Shown here piece after piece: positions 26,113 through 34,826 of a stretch of DNA of 64,000 bases. The DNA is from JAVBWI01 sp036677445 (lineage in GTDB: Bacteria > Bacillota > Clostridia > Christensenellales > CAG-138): NCBI GenBank assembly GCA_036677445.1, contig JAVBWI010000006.1, positions 310,001 to 374,000 on the forward strand. Direction: 5' to 3'. The notes beneath the pieces were generated by a model. The model was given only the letters and a program-made list of their open reading frames with translations. It was not told the DNA's origin and did not search any database. Both the position numbers and the translations under genes were made by a program. The first letter of the stretch is position 1. Every line of letters starts with the position of its first letter.

Positions 26113-27698
26113 TACGTTCCCTCCCGCGTGTTGGTATAATCCGTCGCACGCTGGTGCGGCAGAATGGTACCGCGCAGCACCGCCGGTCGGTTAGAGTTGG
26201 TTTTGGGCGCAACCGGCGCTAAGAACGGCACGCCGTAGGACTTGATCGAGGCCATCCACGCGGCAATCAGCAGTATTCCGGCAGTTATGCCCAGTAATCC
26301 GCCGGCCCACCCCGCCACCACCAGCAGCACCCTGAAGTACCCCGCCGCGACCTGCGTAGAATAATCGGGTATTGTAAAGTTGCCAAGGCCGGACAGCGCC
26401 ACAAGTATCAGCACCACCGTGCTTACCATGTTGGCCGCTACCGCCGCCTGGCCCAGTATCAACCCTCCTATGATGCCGATGGCCTGTCCCACGCTGCCCG
26501 GCACGCGGATGCCGGCCTCCCGCAGCAATTGGAATACCCACAGCAAAAACAGCATCTCCGCGCCCAACGGCAAAAACACCATCTGCCGCGACGCAATGAT
26601 GGTGGTAACGACCTCTGTGGACAGCATGCCCTGATGATGAAGCGTGATAGCCATGAAGTATCCGGGAAGGACAATGCTAAGCCCTGCGCCAATATAGCGT
26701 ACCACGCGCAAAAGGCTGCCGAGCGGACGGCGCATGTAGGAATCTTCCGATGTGGCCATCAGTGTAAAAAGCGTAGCAGGCATGATGTTTGCCGCCGGGC
26801 TGCCTTCGCACAGCACGGCAACATGCCCCTGCATGATATGGGCGGCTGTACGGTCCGGGCGTTCGGTAGAGAGTATCTGCGGCAGCGGCGAAAGACTGTG
26901 CCGCTCCGTAAGCTGCTCGATGGTGCCGTCGCTGAGTATCATGCGGGTTTGTATTTTGCCCAGCCGCCGCTTGACCTCTTCAAGCAGTTTCGGGTTGACC
27001 ACGCTCGCACGGTAGGCGATGACCAGCATCACGTTGTTCTTACCGCCCGCATGCTTGAATTCACAAACAAAGTCGTCTGTTTTAATGATTCGCCGAAGCA
27101 GCGTCACATTGGTGCGCAGGTTTTCGTTAAAGCCCTCCTGCGGGCCGCGTACGACCTTTTCATTTTCTGTCGTACCCACGCTCCGCCGTTCGAACCCGCG
27201 CGTATCCATCAGCACGGCCTGCGGATCACCTTCTATAAACACAGCGGTTCGCCCCTCGGAGATCGCTTTTTTGATTTCATTCCAGTCGCTTGAAAGCGCC
27301 GCCTCCTGCTGTGCGAAGACGTGATCAACAGCAAACTGCGACTTGTTCTCATCCGCGCCCTGCATGCAGCCGGGGCGCATGCCCTGCCGTAATATAAAGT
27401 CGTTGATCTGCGTACCGTCCGCCATGCCGTTGATGCACGCCACAAGCGCCAGTATGTTGCCGCCCAGCATGAATCGGCGCAGCAGAACATCCGGATTGAT
27501 TTCGCTGCGGTATTCCTGTTTCAGCCTTTTTTCGTTTTCATCGACACTGCTCGAAGGCGGTGCGGGCGGCGGCGGCTCCACAGGCCTTTTCTCAGTCCAG
27601 CTAGTAAAAAAGCCGGGATTGCCCTGCTCCGTTTCCAAAAGCTCAAATTCGGTATCCGCTTCGTCGAAGTGCAGTATTTCCCATATTGATTTTTTCAT
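26112..27698 (-). CDS. Spore germination protein, GerA family
   Basis: 528 residues. A soluble N-terminal half includes the conserved EGDPQAVLMDTRGFERRSV region near 170 and RPDRTAAHIMQGHVAVLCEG near 285. The C-terminal half has about five membrane helices (from about 335, MRRPLGSLLRVVRYIGAGLS, to about 490). GerA subunits form an ion channel in the receptor complex. ATG at 27698 follows GGAGG. First gene of gerA-gerB-gerC. Confidence 0.95.
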   Translation of the reverse strand: MKKSIWEILHFDEADTEFELLETEQGNPGFFTSWTEKRPVEPPPPAPPSSSVDENEKRLKQEYRSEINPDVLLRRFMLGGNILALVACINGMADGTQINDFILRQGMRPGCMQGADENKSQFAVDHVFAQQEAALSSDWNEIKKAISEGRTAVFIEGDPQAVLMDTRGFERRSVGTTENEKVVRGPQEGFNENLRTNVTLLRRIIKTDDFVCEFKHAGGKNNVMLVIAYRASVVNPKLLEEVKRRLGKIQTRMILSDGTIEQLTERHSLSPLPQILSTERPDRTAAHIMQGHVAVLCEGSPAANIMPATLFTLMATSEDSYMRRPLGSLLRVVRYIGAGLSIVLPGYFMAITLHHQGMLSTEVVTTIIASRQMVFLPLGAEMLFLLWVFQLLREAGIRVPGSVGQAIGIIGGLILGQAAVAANMVSTVVLILVALSGLGNFTIPDYSTQVAAGYFRVLLVVAGWAGGLLGITAGILLIAAWMASIKSYGVPFLAPVAPKTNSNRPAVLRGTILPHQRATDYTNTREGT

Positions 27699-27850
27699 AG
27701 CGCCTCCAAATAAGAGTATTTGCAGGCACGGCAATCTTCATGCGACCGGGCGCCATGCTGGGAGAATACAAAACGTCTGCTCTGCGTTCATAACAAATAA
27801 TGCGTAAATGCATAGCCTTGCGGATTTGGCATTTACGCTTTGAGGATACG

Positions 27851-27881
27851 AAAAAAAGCATCCCCGTTTTCGGGAATACTT
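27851..27881 (-). terminator. Terminator after the MarR gene
   Basis: On the minus strand AAGTATTCCCG pairs with CGGGGATGCTT (two G-U pairs) around AAAA, followed by TTTTTT. Just upstream a further inverted repeat, GCGTAAATGC (27802-27811) with GCATTTACGC (27829-27838), could be an operator for gerA. Confidence 0.75.
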
Positions 27882-27914
27882 ATGAAGGCAAATGCGGAAT
27901 CCAGCAAGATGCCA

Positions 27915-28376
27915 TTATGTTTTGATGCGGGTGCGCATGGCGTCGAGGCCTTTGAGCATACGCGTGAGCACGCGAAACGCAAGTTCGCGTTCATCGCCGT
28001 CGAAATCCTCGAGCATATTGTTGGCGATCATATCGACATCCATCTCGCACCAGCGCGCAAATTCCTGACCCTTTTTCGTCAATGAGATACGGTTGCAGCG
28101 ACTGTCGGCCTTATCCTGCTCACGCTTTACGAAGCCGCTTTTTTCAAGCCTGCGCAAGGAAACGCCGGCGGACGCCTTGCTTACCCGAAGCGCCTGCGCA
28201 AGTTCATTTTGGCTGGGGTTGCCCATATCCCTGATTTGAAAAAGGAACGCGGGCTGCCCTTCGTACAGACCGTATTTCTGCAAAGTGTGCTGCATGCAGA
28301 ACGTATGCGCCTGACAAAGCTGCATGAAGACCTCCCATGCATCCCGTGCGATATTCGTATGTTCCTGTATTTTCAT
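27915..28376 (-). CDS. MarR-family transcriptional regulator
   Basis: 153 residues with a winged helix-turn-helix: SQNELAQALRVSKASAGVSL then RRLEKSGFVKREQDKADSRC and NRISLTKKGQEFA. Members usually repress nearby genes and release DNA on binding phenolic ligands. It ends the minus-strand run glycerate kinase - MarR, 15 bases after the kinase stop. Targets are unknown. Confidence 0.93.
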   Translation of the reverse strand: MKIQEHTNIARDAWEVFMQLCQAHTFCMQHTLQKYGLYEGQPAFLFQIRDMGNPSQNELAQALRVSKASAGVSLRRLEKSGFVKREQDKADSRCNRISLTKKGQEFARWCEMDVDMIANNMLEDFDGDERELAFRVLTRMLKGLDAMRTRIKT

Positions 28377-28391
28377 GAGGTATTTGGCCCC

Positions 28392-29921
28392 TTACTTTAT
28401 TTTTGCTTTTCGTGCGGAAATGCGCTCGATTTCCCTGCCCAAACGGATGAAACGGAACATGCGGTTTGCAGCGCTGTCAAAGAGCGCTACCGCCTTTTCC
28501 ATCGCTATTTCCTGCGACATGGGCGCGTCTACCGCCGTAATGACGCTGCAGTCACACTTTTCCATCAGCGTCTCGCTGCCCTCGCCCATACACCCCGCGA
28601 TGAGCGAAACGGGCACCTTCTGCCTGGCGCAGCGCTCCATGATGGTGCCCACCGCCCTGCCCGGGTGCATGCTTTGCGCATCCAGCTTCCCTTCCCCGGT
28701 TACCACAAGAGAGACATTCTTGATTCTCCGATCGAATTCCGCGGCATCCAGCAGCGCGTCGATGCTTGTCTTGCGCACTGCCCGTAAAAATGCCATGAGC
28801 GCCGCGCCCAAACCGCCCGCCGCACCCGCGCCGACCTGTGCGTTCGCATCGAAGCACGAGGATTCTTTTAAGAGCTCCCGGTAGCGCGCATGGCCGGAGG
28901 AGGTAAGAGCGCTTTCACAATCCGTCATCAATATGAAACGTGTAGCGCAAATTCTCGGGTGTATCAGCTCCGTATCGATCTTTGCGAGCTTTTCCATATC
29001 GCCGTTGAAACCCGTGAGCTCCGCGCCGTCGGAATCAAGCAGCTTCACGCCCAGCGCGCGCAGGCAGCCCAAGCCGCCGTCGTTGATGCAGCTGTCCGCC
29101 ACGCCGATGATGATTTCGTGGAGCCCTTCGTCCAACGCGCGGCGAACCAGCTCCCCCATGCCGAAGCTGGAGCAATGCACGCCCTGCGGCACGCCCTGCG
29201 CCGCGAACGCTTCGGGCATCTCGATCACGGCGGTACTGCCGCGAAGCACCGCATAACGCGCTTCTATTTTTTCATCCTGCGGCCCTCTGATCTGTACGGT
29301 GCGCCCGGTACCGTTACAGGCGGTCAGCAGCGCATCCACCGTGCCCGCGCCGCCGTTCGCGATGGGCAGCGGCAGTACGCGCACGCCCGTAAAGTGCTTC
29401 CGCGCCGCCAGCGTCAGCCTGCGGATCGCCTGCCCGGAGGTAAGCGTGCCGCGAAAGGCGTCGGGCGCGAGCAAGAATACGATCCCCTTGCCCACCGGCC
29501 GCCGCTTGCCGCGCGTTTTGCACACGCGCACGCCGAATAAGGGCTCTTCTCCGCCCGAAAGCGTACCGTCGCGCTGTATCTTGCCGTAATAAGTTAATCC
29601 TTCAACCTTTTGAAGCGCATTGTTCTGCAGAAATGGATGCGTGGCGGAAAGGTACATGCCAACGCCGGCGTCCTCCTCCAGCTTGCGGTATACACGCCGC
29701 ATTTCCTTCAGGTTGCCGTTGGTAAATGCACAAATATAGCAGGAATCCTCCGACGCATACTCCGCAGATGTCGCCCGCCCGCCATAGACGTGCATGCCCT
29801 GCACGTCGCTCGTGGTAAGGACCGAAAAGATCTCTTCCCACAGCTGTCTGGGCGTGGCCTGTTCCTCTTCCCCTTCCATTACGTCAAACCGGATACCCAG
29901 CCCAAAATGCAGTATCTCCAT
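28392..29921 (-). CDS. Glycerate kinase with an extra N-terminal domain
   Basis: 509 residues. From about residue 145 it matches the glycerate kinase (GlxK/GarK type) fold: LLAPDAFRGTLTSGQAIRRL, LPIANGGAGTVDAL, then GADSCINDGGLGCLRALGV-type and VTGEGKLDAQSMHPGRAVG. It phosphorylates D-glycerate with ATP. The canonical enzyme is about 380 residues and begins near this point. The first about 140 residues (MEILHFGLGIRFDVMEGEEE onward) form a separate domain I do not recognise. ATG at 29921 follows GGAGG. Downstream of the ABC-F gene by 14 bases. Confidence 0.88.
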   Translation of the reverse strand: MEILHFGLGIRFDVMEGEEEQATPRQLWEEIFSVLTTSDVQGMHVYGGRATSAEYASEDSCYICAFTNGNLKEMRRVYRKLEEDAGVGMYLSATHPFLQNNALQKVEGLTYYGKIQRDGTLSGGEEPLFGVRVCKTRGKRRPVGKGIVFLLAPDAFRGTLTSGQAIRRLTLAARKHFTGVRVLPLPIANGGAGTVDALLTACNGTGRTVQIRGPQDEKIEARYAVLRGSTAVIEMPEAFAAQGVPQGVHCSSFGMGELVRRALDEGLHEIIIGVADSCINDGGLGCLRALGVKLLDSDGAELTGFNGDMEKLAKIDTELIHPRICATRFILMTDCESALTSSGHARYRELLKESSCFDANAQVGAGAAGGLGAALMAFLRAVRKTSIDALLDAAEFDRRIKNVSLVVTGEGKLDAQSMHPGRAVGTIMERCARQKVPVSLIAGCMGEGSETLMEKCDCSVITAVDAPMSQEIAMEKAVALFDSAANRMFRFIRLGREIERISARKAKIK

Positions 29922-29935
29922 AAGCCGCCTCCTTA

Positions 29936-31849
29936 TCAATCCGCCGTAGCCGCCGCTTCGAGCTCCTGCTCGGCCTGTTCCCACTGCGCCAGTCGCTCTT
30001 CGAGCACTGCCCTGTATTCTTCCAATTCCTTCGCCAGCTCGCCCGCCTTTGCATAATCCAACGCGATTTCCGGCTCGGCAAGCCGCTGTTCTAATAAGGC
30101 GATCTCGCTTTCCGCCTGCGCCACTTCGCGCTCCGCGCGCGCAACGGCGCCCTTTAAGCGAACGATGGCGCTCTGCCTTTCCTTTTTCGCACGGTAAACA
30201 TTAACAGGCTTCTCCGCTTCCTGCGGAACATCTTTTTGCGCCTGCGACTGCTCGAGCACGAACGCGTCATACCCGCCGATGGTTTCAATAAGCCCGTCCG
30301 GCTGCATGTACAGCACGCGGTCGGCCAAACGGTTTACCAGATACCGGTCGTGCGTTACGATCAGCAGCGCGCCGCCATACTCTTCGAGCGCCTGCTCCAG
30401 CGCCTCGCGCGAAGCGATATCCAAATGGTTGGTCGGCTCGTCCAGCAGCAAAAGATTTGCGCCGGACAACATCAGCTTTAAAAGCTGTACCCTCGCCCGC
30501 TCGCCGCCGGAGAGCATACCAATTTTCTTTTCAACGGAATCACCGCGGAACAGGAATGCCGCCAGAGCGTTGCGTACCTGCGTCTGCCCCATGCGCGGGT
30601 ACGTATCCCATACCTCCTGTATCACGGTCTTTTCGGGGTCCATGGAGCGCATGTTCTGCTCGTAATAGGCGACCTGCACCCCTGCGCCGAACGCGCTGGA
30701 TCCTGAATCCGCGCCCTCGCGGCCCATCATAATGCGCAGCAATGTGGTTTTGCCGCAGCCGTTGGGGCCAAGCAGGAACACGCGCTCGCCCCTGCGGATA
30801 TGCAACGACGCACCGGAAAAGAGCTTTTTTTCCCCATACGCTTTGCCGACATCCTTCGCGATGAGGACATCGTTGCCACCCGGCTCGCGCGCGGTAAACG
30901 CAAAGCGGATAGACTCTTCATCCTTTTCCGGCTCGACCAGCGTGGCCTTGAGCCGCTCGATCTGCTTAAGCTTGGATTCCGCCGTGCGGATGTTGCGCTC
31001 GCGGTTCCATTGGCGCTGCTGCTCCACAATACCGTAGATACGGCGGATTTCCTTTTGCGTGTTGCGGTATTGCCTGCGTAAGATCTCCTGCGCGCTTGCG
31101 CGCCGTTCCACGTGCGTGGAATAGTTGCCCTGCGTGAGATAGTACTTGCCGCCGCTCAGCTCCAGGGTGCGGTTGGTTACCTGATCCAGAAAATACCTGT
31201 CGTGCGATATGACGATATACGCGCCGGAATACGCCTTCAAATAATTTTCCAGCCATTCGACCGAGGCAATATCCAGATGGTTGGTAGGCTCGTCCAAAAA
31301 CAACAGCTCCGCACCTGAAAGCAGCACGCGCGCCAGCATGGCCTTGCCCAACTGGCCGCCGCTTAACGCCGTGGCGGGCAGATTTAAATCGCTTTCGGAA
31401 AACCCAAGCCCCAACAGCGCCGCGCGCGTGCGGCTCCTGAAAGTAAGCCCGCCTTCGCGCTCGTACCGTTCCTGCGTCTGATGCTGCCGGCGGATGAGCG
31501 TATCGAGCGCCGCGCCTTCGGACTGAAGCTGCAGGCTGATCTCGTTGAGCTCATTTTCGGCCGCAAGCAGCGGCGCAAATACATTGAGTACAAGGCCGTA
31601 CAAGGTCTGCCCCTCCGAAAGCTCCGGCGTCTGCTCCAGGCAGCCTACGCGCAGCAGCTTACTGCGGTGCACCGCGCCAGAATCGGCGCTTTGCGCGCCC
31701 ATGAGTATATGCAAAAGCGTTGTTTTGCCGGTACCGTTTGCACCGACCAGCCCGATATGGTCCTTTTCCGTCACTTCGAAGGAAACATCCGCAAACAATG
31801 TACGCCCCCCGAAGGCTTTTTCCAGTTTATATGCCGCCAACAAAGCCAT
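29936..31849 (-). CDS. ABC-F family ATPase (ribosome-associated)
   Basis: 637 residues with two nucleotide-binding domains and no membrane segments. Domain 1: GLVGANGTGKTTLLHILMG near 33, ALSGGQLGKAMLARVLL, LLFLDEPTNHLDIASVEWLE. Domain 2: LLGPNGCGKTTLLRIMMG near 355, MLSGGERARVQLLKLML, LLLLDEPTNHLDIASREALE. The charged interdomain linker (about 235-300) and C-terminal coiled coil (about 555-630) place it among translation-related ABC-F proteins (YdiF/YkpA/Uup-like). Whether it protects against an antibiotic or rescues stalled ribosomes cannot be told from sequence. Confidence 0.94.
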   Translation of the reverse strand: MALLAAYKLEKAFGGRTLFADVSFEVTEKDHIGLVGANGTGKTTLLHILMGAQSADSGAVHRSKLLRVGCLEQTPELSEGQTLYGLVLNVFAPLLAAENELNEISLQLQSEGAALDTLIRRQHQTQERYEREGGLTFRSRTRAALLGLGFSESDLNLPATALSGGQLGKAMLARVLLSGAELLFLDEPTNHLDIASVEWLENYLKAYSGAYIVISHDRYFLDQVTNRTLELSGGKYYLTQGNYSTHVERRASAQEILRRQYRNTQKEIRRIYGIVEQQRQWNRERNIRTAESKLKQIERLKATLVEPEKDEESIRFAFTAREPGGNDVLIAKDVGKAYGEKKLFSGASLHIRRGERVFLLGPNGCGKTTLLRIMMGREGADSGSSAFGAGVQVAYYEQNMRSMDPEKTVIQEVWDTYPRMGQTQVRNALAAFLFRGDSVEKKIGMLSGGERARVQLLKLMLSGANLLLLDEPTNHLDIASREALEQALEEYGGALLIVTHDRYLVNRLADRVLYMQPDGLIETIGGYDAFVLEQSQAQKDVPQEAEKPVNVYRAKKERQSAIVRLKGAVARAEREVAQAESEIALLEQRLAEPEIALDYAKAGELAKELEEYRAVLEERLAQWEQAEQELEAAATAD

Positions 31850-31851
31850 AG

Positions 31852-32868
31852 TTAATACCGGTTCCTGACTTTCTCCGCAAACCCCATGAGGTTTTTGATT
31901 TCAAGCACAGTGCCGTCGTCGAGCACCGCGCGCCCCGTGAATTTTCCGAATACCTGATGCTGATCCGTTTCGACGAGCAACGCATTGATGTGCGCGGCGC
32001 GGTCGAGCACGGGAACAAACTCCATTTCAAATCTGTTGTCCGAGGAAGTAAACGTCCAAGGTTTGAGGTAACTGTCCGGCGGTATATGAAACTCCACCGT
32101 TTCCAGCTTGTGCGCCCTGCCGTCGTAGAATATCATGTTTTCCGTCGCGGCCGTCGTATCCCCAAACCCATAGCCAAGGTTAAAGCCGAAGGGTCTGCCG
32201 TTTATTATGCCGTTGCCGCTGCCCCAATACCAGGTGTTGCTGTAGGTCCACACCCCGCGCCCCCAGTCCAGCGTACCGAATGCGGTATCCGGTGAAAACT
32301 CTATCCTTGTATCGCCATAGCATGCGCTTCCGCTTGCGCGCATGCAATTGATCTTTTGATTATAGTAAAAATGCCTGGGCTTTAAAAACGGCGTGGCAAT
32401 GACCATGGTATCCATGACGGGTTCGTCAAGCAGGATGTCTATGGAAAGCGGCCTGCCTTCATGAAACTTTTCATAGTTACACAGCAGCCTGCGGCTCCCT
32501 TCCTCTTTGAGGAACTTTATAGCCAGCCCGTCGCCTTCATATTGCACATCACCCTTTTCCGAGGAAACGGGCATTTTATATTTTCCCAACGGAAGAAGCT
32601 TCATTACGGTGCCGGTATGTTCCCACGGACGGGTAAAATCCAATATCGACGCGGAAAGGAGCGCCATGTACCCGTTATCCGCCACAGTCAGCGCAATGCC
32701 GTACCGGTCGTCATGCACGATGTAATAATCCCATTCCTTGATTTTAAGCTTGCCCGCGCGTATGGCGCTGCGGTCGTAACTGAGCAGCATGCGCTTTGAC
32801 CAGCCCGGTTCGCGCAGGTTGCCCTTCTCATTCAATAACGGACCCTTTTGCGTTATTTCGTGCTGCAT
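31852..32868 (-). CDS. DUF2804 family protein
   Basis: 338 residues. Several stretches match DUF2804: EITQKGPLLNEKGNLREPGW at the start, FNLGYGFGDTTAATENMIFY near 235, and a C-terminal FTGRAVLDDGTVLEIKNLMG. The family is a beta-rich lipocalin-like fold of unknown function. It is two bases upstream of the ABC-F gene and probably first in the operon DUF2804 - ABC-F - glycerate kinase - MarR. Confidence 0.85.
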   Translation of the reverse strand: MQHEITQKGPLLNEKGNLREPGWSKRMLLSYDRSAIRAGKLKIKEWDYYIVHDDRYGIALTVADNGYMALLSASILDFTRPWEHTGTVMKLLPLGKYKMPVSSEKGDVQYEGDGLAIKFLKEEGSRRLLCNYEKFHEGRPLSIDILLDEPVMDTMVIATPFLKPRHFYYNQKINCMRASGSACYGDTRIEFSPDTAFGTLDWGRGVWTYSNTWYWGSGNGIINGRPFGFNLGYGFGDTTAATENMIFYDGRAHKLETVEFHIPPDSYLKPWTFTSSDNRFEMEFVPVLDRAAHINALLVETDQHQVFGKFTGRAVLDDGTVLEIKNLMGFAEKVRNRY

Positions 32869-33053
32869 ACTCTTTCCCCCTGCCTCTCCTAATGTGCGAT
32901 CTAAAAGCGCAATAGCCAGCGGTACGGTATCATAAGCATCATATCATATACAGGTTTGGTTTTCCAGTTGCGAACCAAGGCCATAAAAGCACGCCTTTCG
33001 ATAACTTTTTTGAATAACATGGCCTGAATATACACGAAAAGATAATGAAACTG

Positions 33054-33083
33054 TTGGATTATGCCGATATATTGGTATATAAT
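33054..33083 (+). promoter_or_regulatory. Promoter for the 33142 wall hydrolase
   Basis: TTGGAT (33054-33059), 18 bases, TATAAT (33078-33083). Transcription would start near 33090, which excludes in-frame ATG codons at 33061 and 33082 as starts. Confidence 0.65.
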
Positions 33084-33141
33084 GAATGCATATGAATTCC
33101 TGCCCAGCTTTTTGTATGTAAATGTGAAAGGAGCCGTTGCA

Positions 33142-34446
33142 TTGGCAGCAGCGCATAGTACAGCCAGAAAAAATACTTCCGGTATCCGACGCCTTTCCAA
33201 GCGTGCCCGCGTATGGCTGGTGCTTGCCTGCGGCGCCGCAATGATCGGTTTTATCGGGCTGCCGCTGTGCTATAATGGCTATCTGTTCGGTTCGCCCATA
33301 CAGGAAGAAGTATTTGCGGCGGCGCCCAGGGCTGCAAGCCCGACCCCCGCCTCCACGCCTATTCCTACGCCCACACCATTGCCTTCCGTCATGCCCAGCC
33401 CATCACCCGTTCCCACCGCGTTCGTCGCGCTGGAGGCCTACGATACCCTGCAGCCGGAAGATAACAGCGATCTGGTGGCAACGCTTCAAAGCAGATTGAT
33501 GGAGCTGGGGTATTTTGATTACGACGAAATCACCACGTATTATGGCAGCGTCACAAAAAGCGCCGTAAAGCTGTTCCAGCGCGCGCAGGGACTGGAAGAG
33601 ACCGGCGTCTCGGATTCAGAGACGCAGCGGCTTTTGTACAGCGGCAATGCCCAACCCTACCGCATGAAGCTAGGCGACAAGGGATCCGACGTGCGCAGCA
33701 TGCAGCGCCGCCTGGCGGAGCTTGGTTACTATGAAGAGAAGGACAACGGGTATTTCGGCGTCGCCACCGAACGCGCCGTCAAGAGCTTTCAAAAACGAAA
33801 TAAAATCGAAGAAACCGGTGTGATCGACCAGGCGTCGCGTGACCTGATGTATTCGCCCCACGCACGGTATCTGGTTGATCCGACCCCTACGCCCAAGCCC
33901 ACGCCAAAACCTACTGTGAAGCCTACCGCAACCCCCAAGGCCACGCCCAAGCCTTCCTACGATATTCCCATTATCGACGATGACGATGACGACGATGGCA
34001 AGGTAAAGTCCACGCCCACGCCCAAAGCAACCGCAAAGCCTTCCGTGGATGTCGGCTCGTACGATACCAGCGTGAGCGGACTCATTGCCGCTGCCAAGGC
34101 GCAGTTGGGCAAGCCGTACGTCTGGAGCGAGGAAGGCCCCGATTCGTTCGACTGCTCCGGCCTTGTGTACTATTGCCTGCGTTTATGCGGCGTGAGTACC
34201 AGCCGCTATAATGCGATCGGTTTCAGCCAGGTAACAAGCTGGAAGGCGATCGGCAGCCTGGACGATTGCAAGAAGGGTGATCTGCTGTTCTATAAATCTG
34301 ACAGCAACGAAAACGTCAACCATACCGGCATCTATCTTGGCGGCGGGCAATTCCTGCACGCCTCCTCCTCGCTGGGAAAAGTCGTTATCAGCGAGACGAC
34401 CGGGTATTATGAACGCAATTTTGTAATCGCCAGACGTGTATTTTGA
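33142..34446 (+). CDS. NlpC/P60 cell-wall endopeptidase with two PG_binding_1 domains
   Basis: 434 residues. A basic start and one signal-anchor helix (about 25-45) precede a Pro/Thr linker. Two PG_binding_1 domains follow (about 95-155 and 167-230; LQSRLMELGYF, MQRRLAELGYYEE). A second Pro/Thr/Lys linker with an Asp run leads to the C-terminal NlpC/P60 peptidase. The catalytic Cys is in SFDCSGLVYYCLRL and the His in NHTGIYLGGGQ. It should cut peptidoglycan stem peptides outside the cell. TTG at 33142 is eight bases after AAAGGAG; upstream ATG codons lie at or before the predicted transcription start. A related, larger hydrolase is at 56196-57971. Confidence 0.93.
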   Translation: MAAAHSTARKNTSGIRRLSKRARVWLVLACGAAMIGFIGLPLCYNGYLFGSPIQEEVFAAAPRAASPTPASTPIPTPTPLPSVMPSPSPVPTAFVALEAYDTLQPEDNSDLVATLQSRLMELGYFDYDEITTYYGSVTKSAVKLFQRAQGLEETGVSDSETQRLLYSGNAQPYRMKLGDKGSDVRSMQRRLAELGYYEEKDNGYFGVATERAVKSFQKRNKIEETGVIDQASRDLMYSPHARYLVDPTPTPKPTPKPTVKPTATPKATPKPSYDIPIIDDDDDDDGKVKSTPTPKATAKPSVDVGSYDTSVSGLIAAAKAQLGKPYVWSEEGPDSFDCSGLVYYCLRLCGVSTSRYNAIGFSQVTSWKAIGSLDDCKKGDLLFYKSDSNENVNHTGIYLGGGQFLHASSSLGKVVISETTGYYERNFVIARRVF

Positions 34447-34584
34447 TCGAAAAAGCGGCAAGCCACTTTTTCGAGGTTCACCGCGCAAGTTGCCGCTCGG
34501 TTTCCTGCTTACGCAGGAAAGCTGTCGCGCCAACTTACGCTTCAAGGTGTCATTATGCACCGCACAGGTCGCTGCAAAATGACA
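34447..34584 (+). repeat. Palindromic cassette A (three hairpins)
   Basis: Directly after the hydrolase stop. Hairpin 1 (34447-34474): TCGAAAAAG and CTTTTTCGA around GCGG/CCAC. Linker GAGGTTC. Hairpin 2 (34487-34536): outer AAGTTG/CAACTT with inner TTTCCTGC/GCAGGAAA. Linker TTCAAGGTG. Hairpin 3 (34548-34584): TGTCATT/AATGACA with inner TGCA/TGCA. Related to the cassette at 55998-56102. Confidence 0.75.
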
Positions 34585-34652
34585 GATTGAAAGCCATGGC
34601 TGCATAATTTTCAACTTGATATTCTGAGACCCAAGGGTTGTCTATGGCCTGA

Positions 34653-34682
34653 CCCGCAGCTTATGCTGCGGGCTTCTCTTTT
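34653..34682 (+). terminator. Terminator after cassette A
   Basis: CCCGCAGC (34653-34660), TTAT, GCTGCGGG (34665-34672), then CTTCTCTTTT. The stretch 34690-34810 before the next gene shows no further feature except its ribosome binding site. Confidence 0.8.
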
Positions 34683-34826
34683 CGAATTTTTCATTGCGTG
34701 GAAGTATTGAGTCGTTCAAATTGATCGCTCCCGACAGCCATCTATACAAATGGCGATTGATATGGGATACTGAAAAGCGGGATATTGGGATATCGATATT
34801 CGCCCCTCAAGGAGGTTAAAAAGCGG

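Noticed and set aside
34447..34584. CRISPR-like repeats
   Set aside because: Hairpins are palindromic cassettes without regular repeat-spacer spacing; no cas genes in the window.
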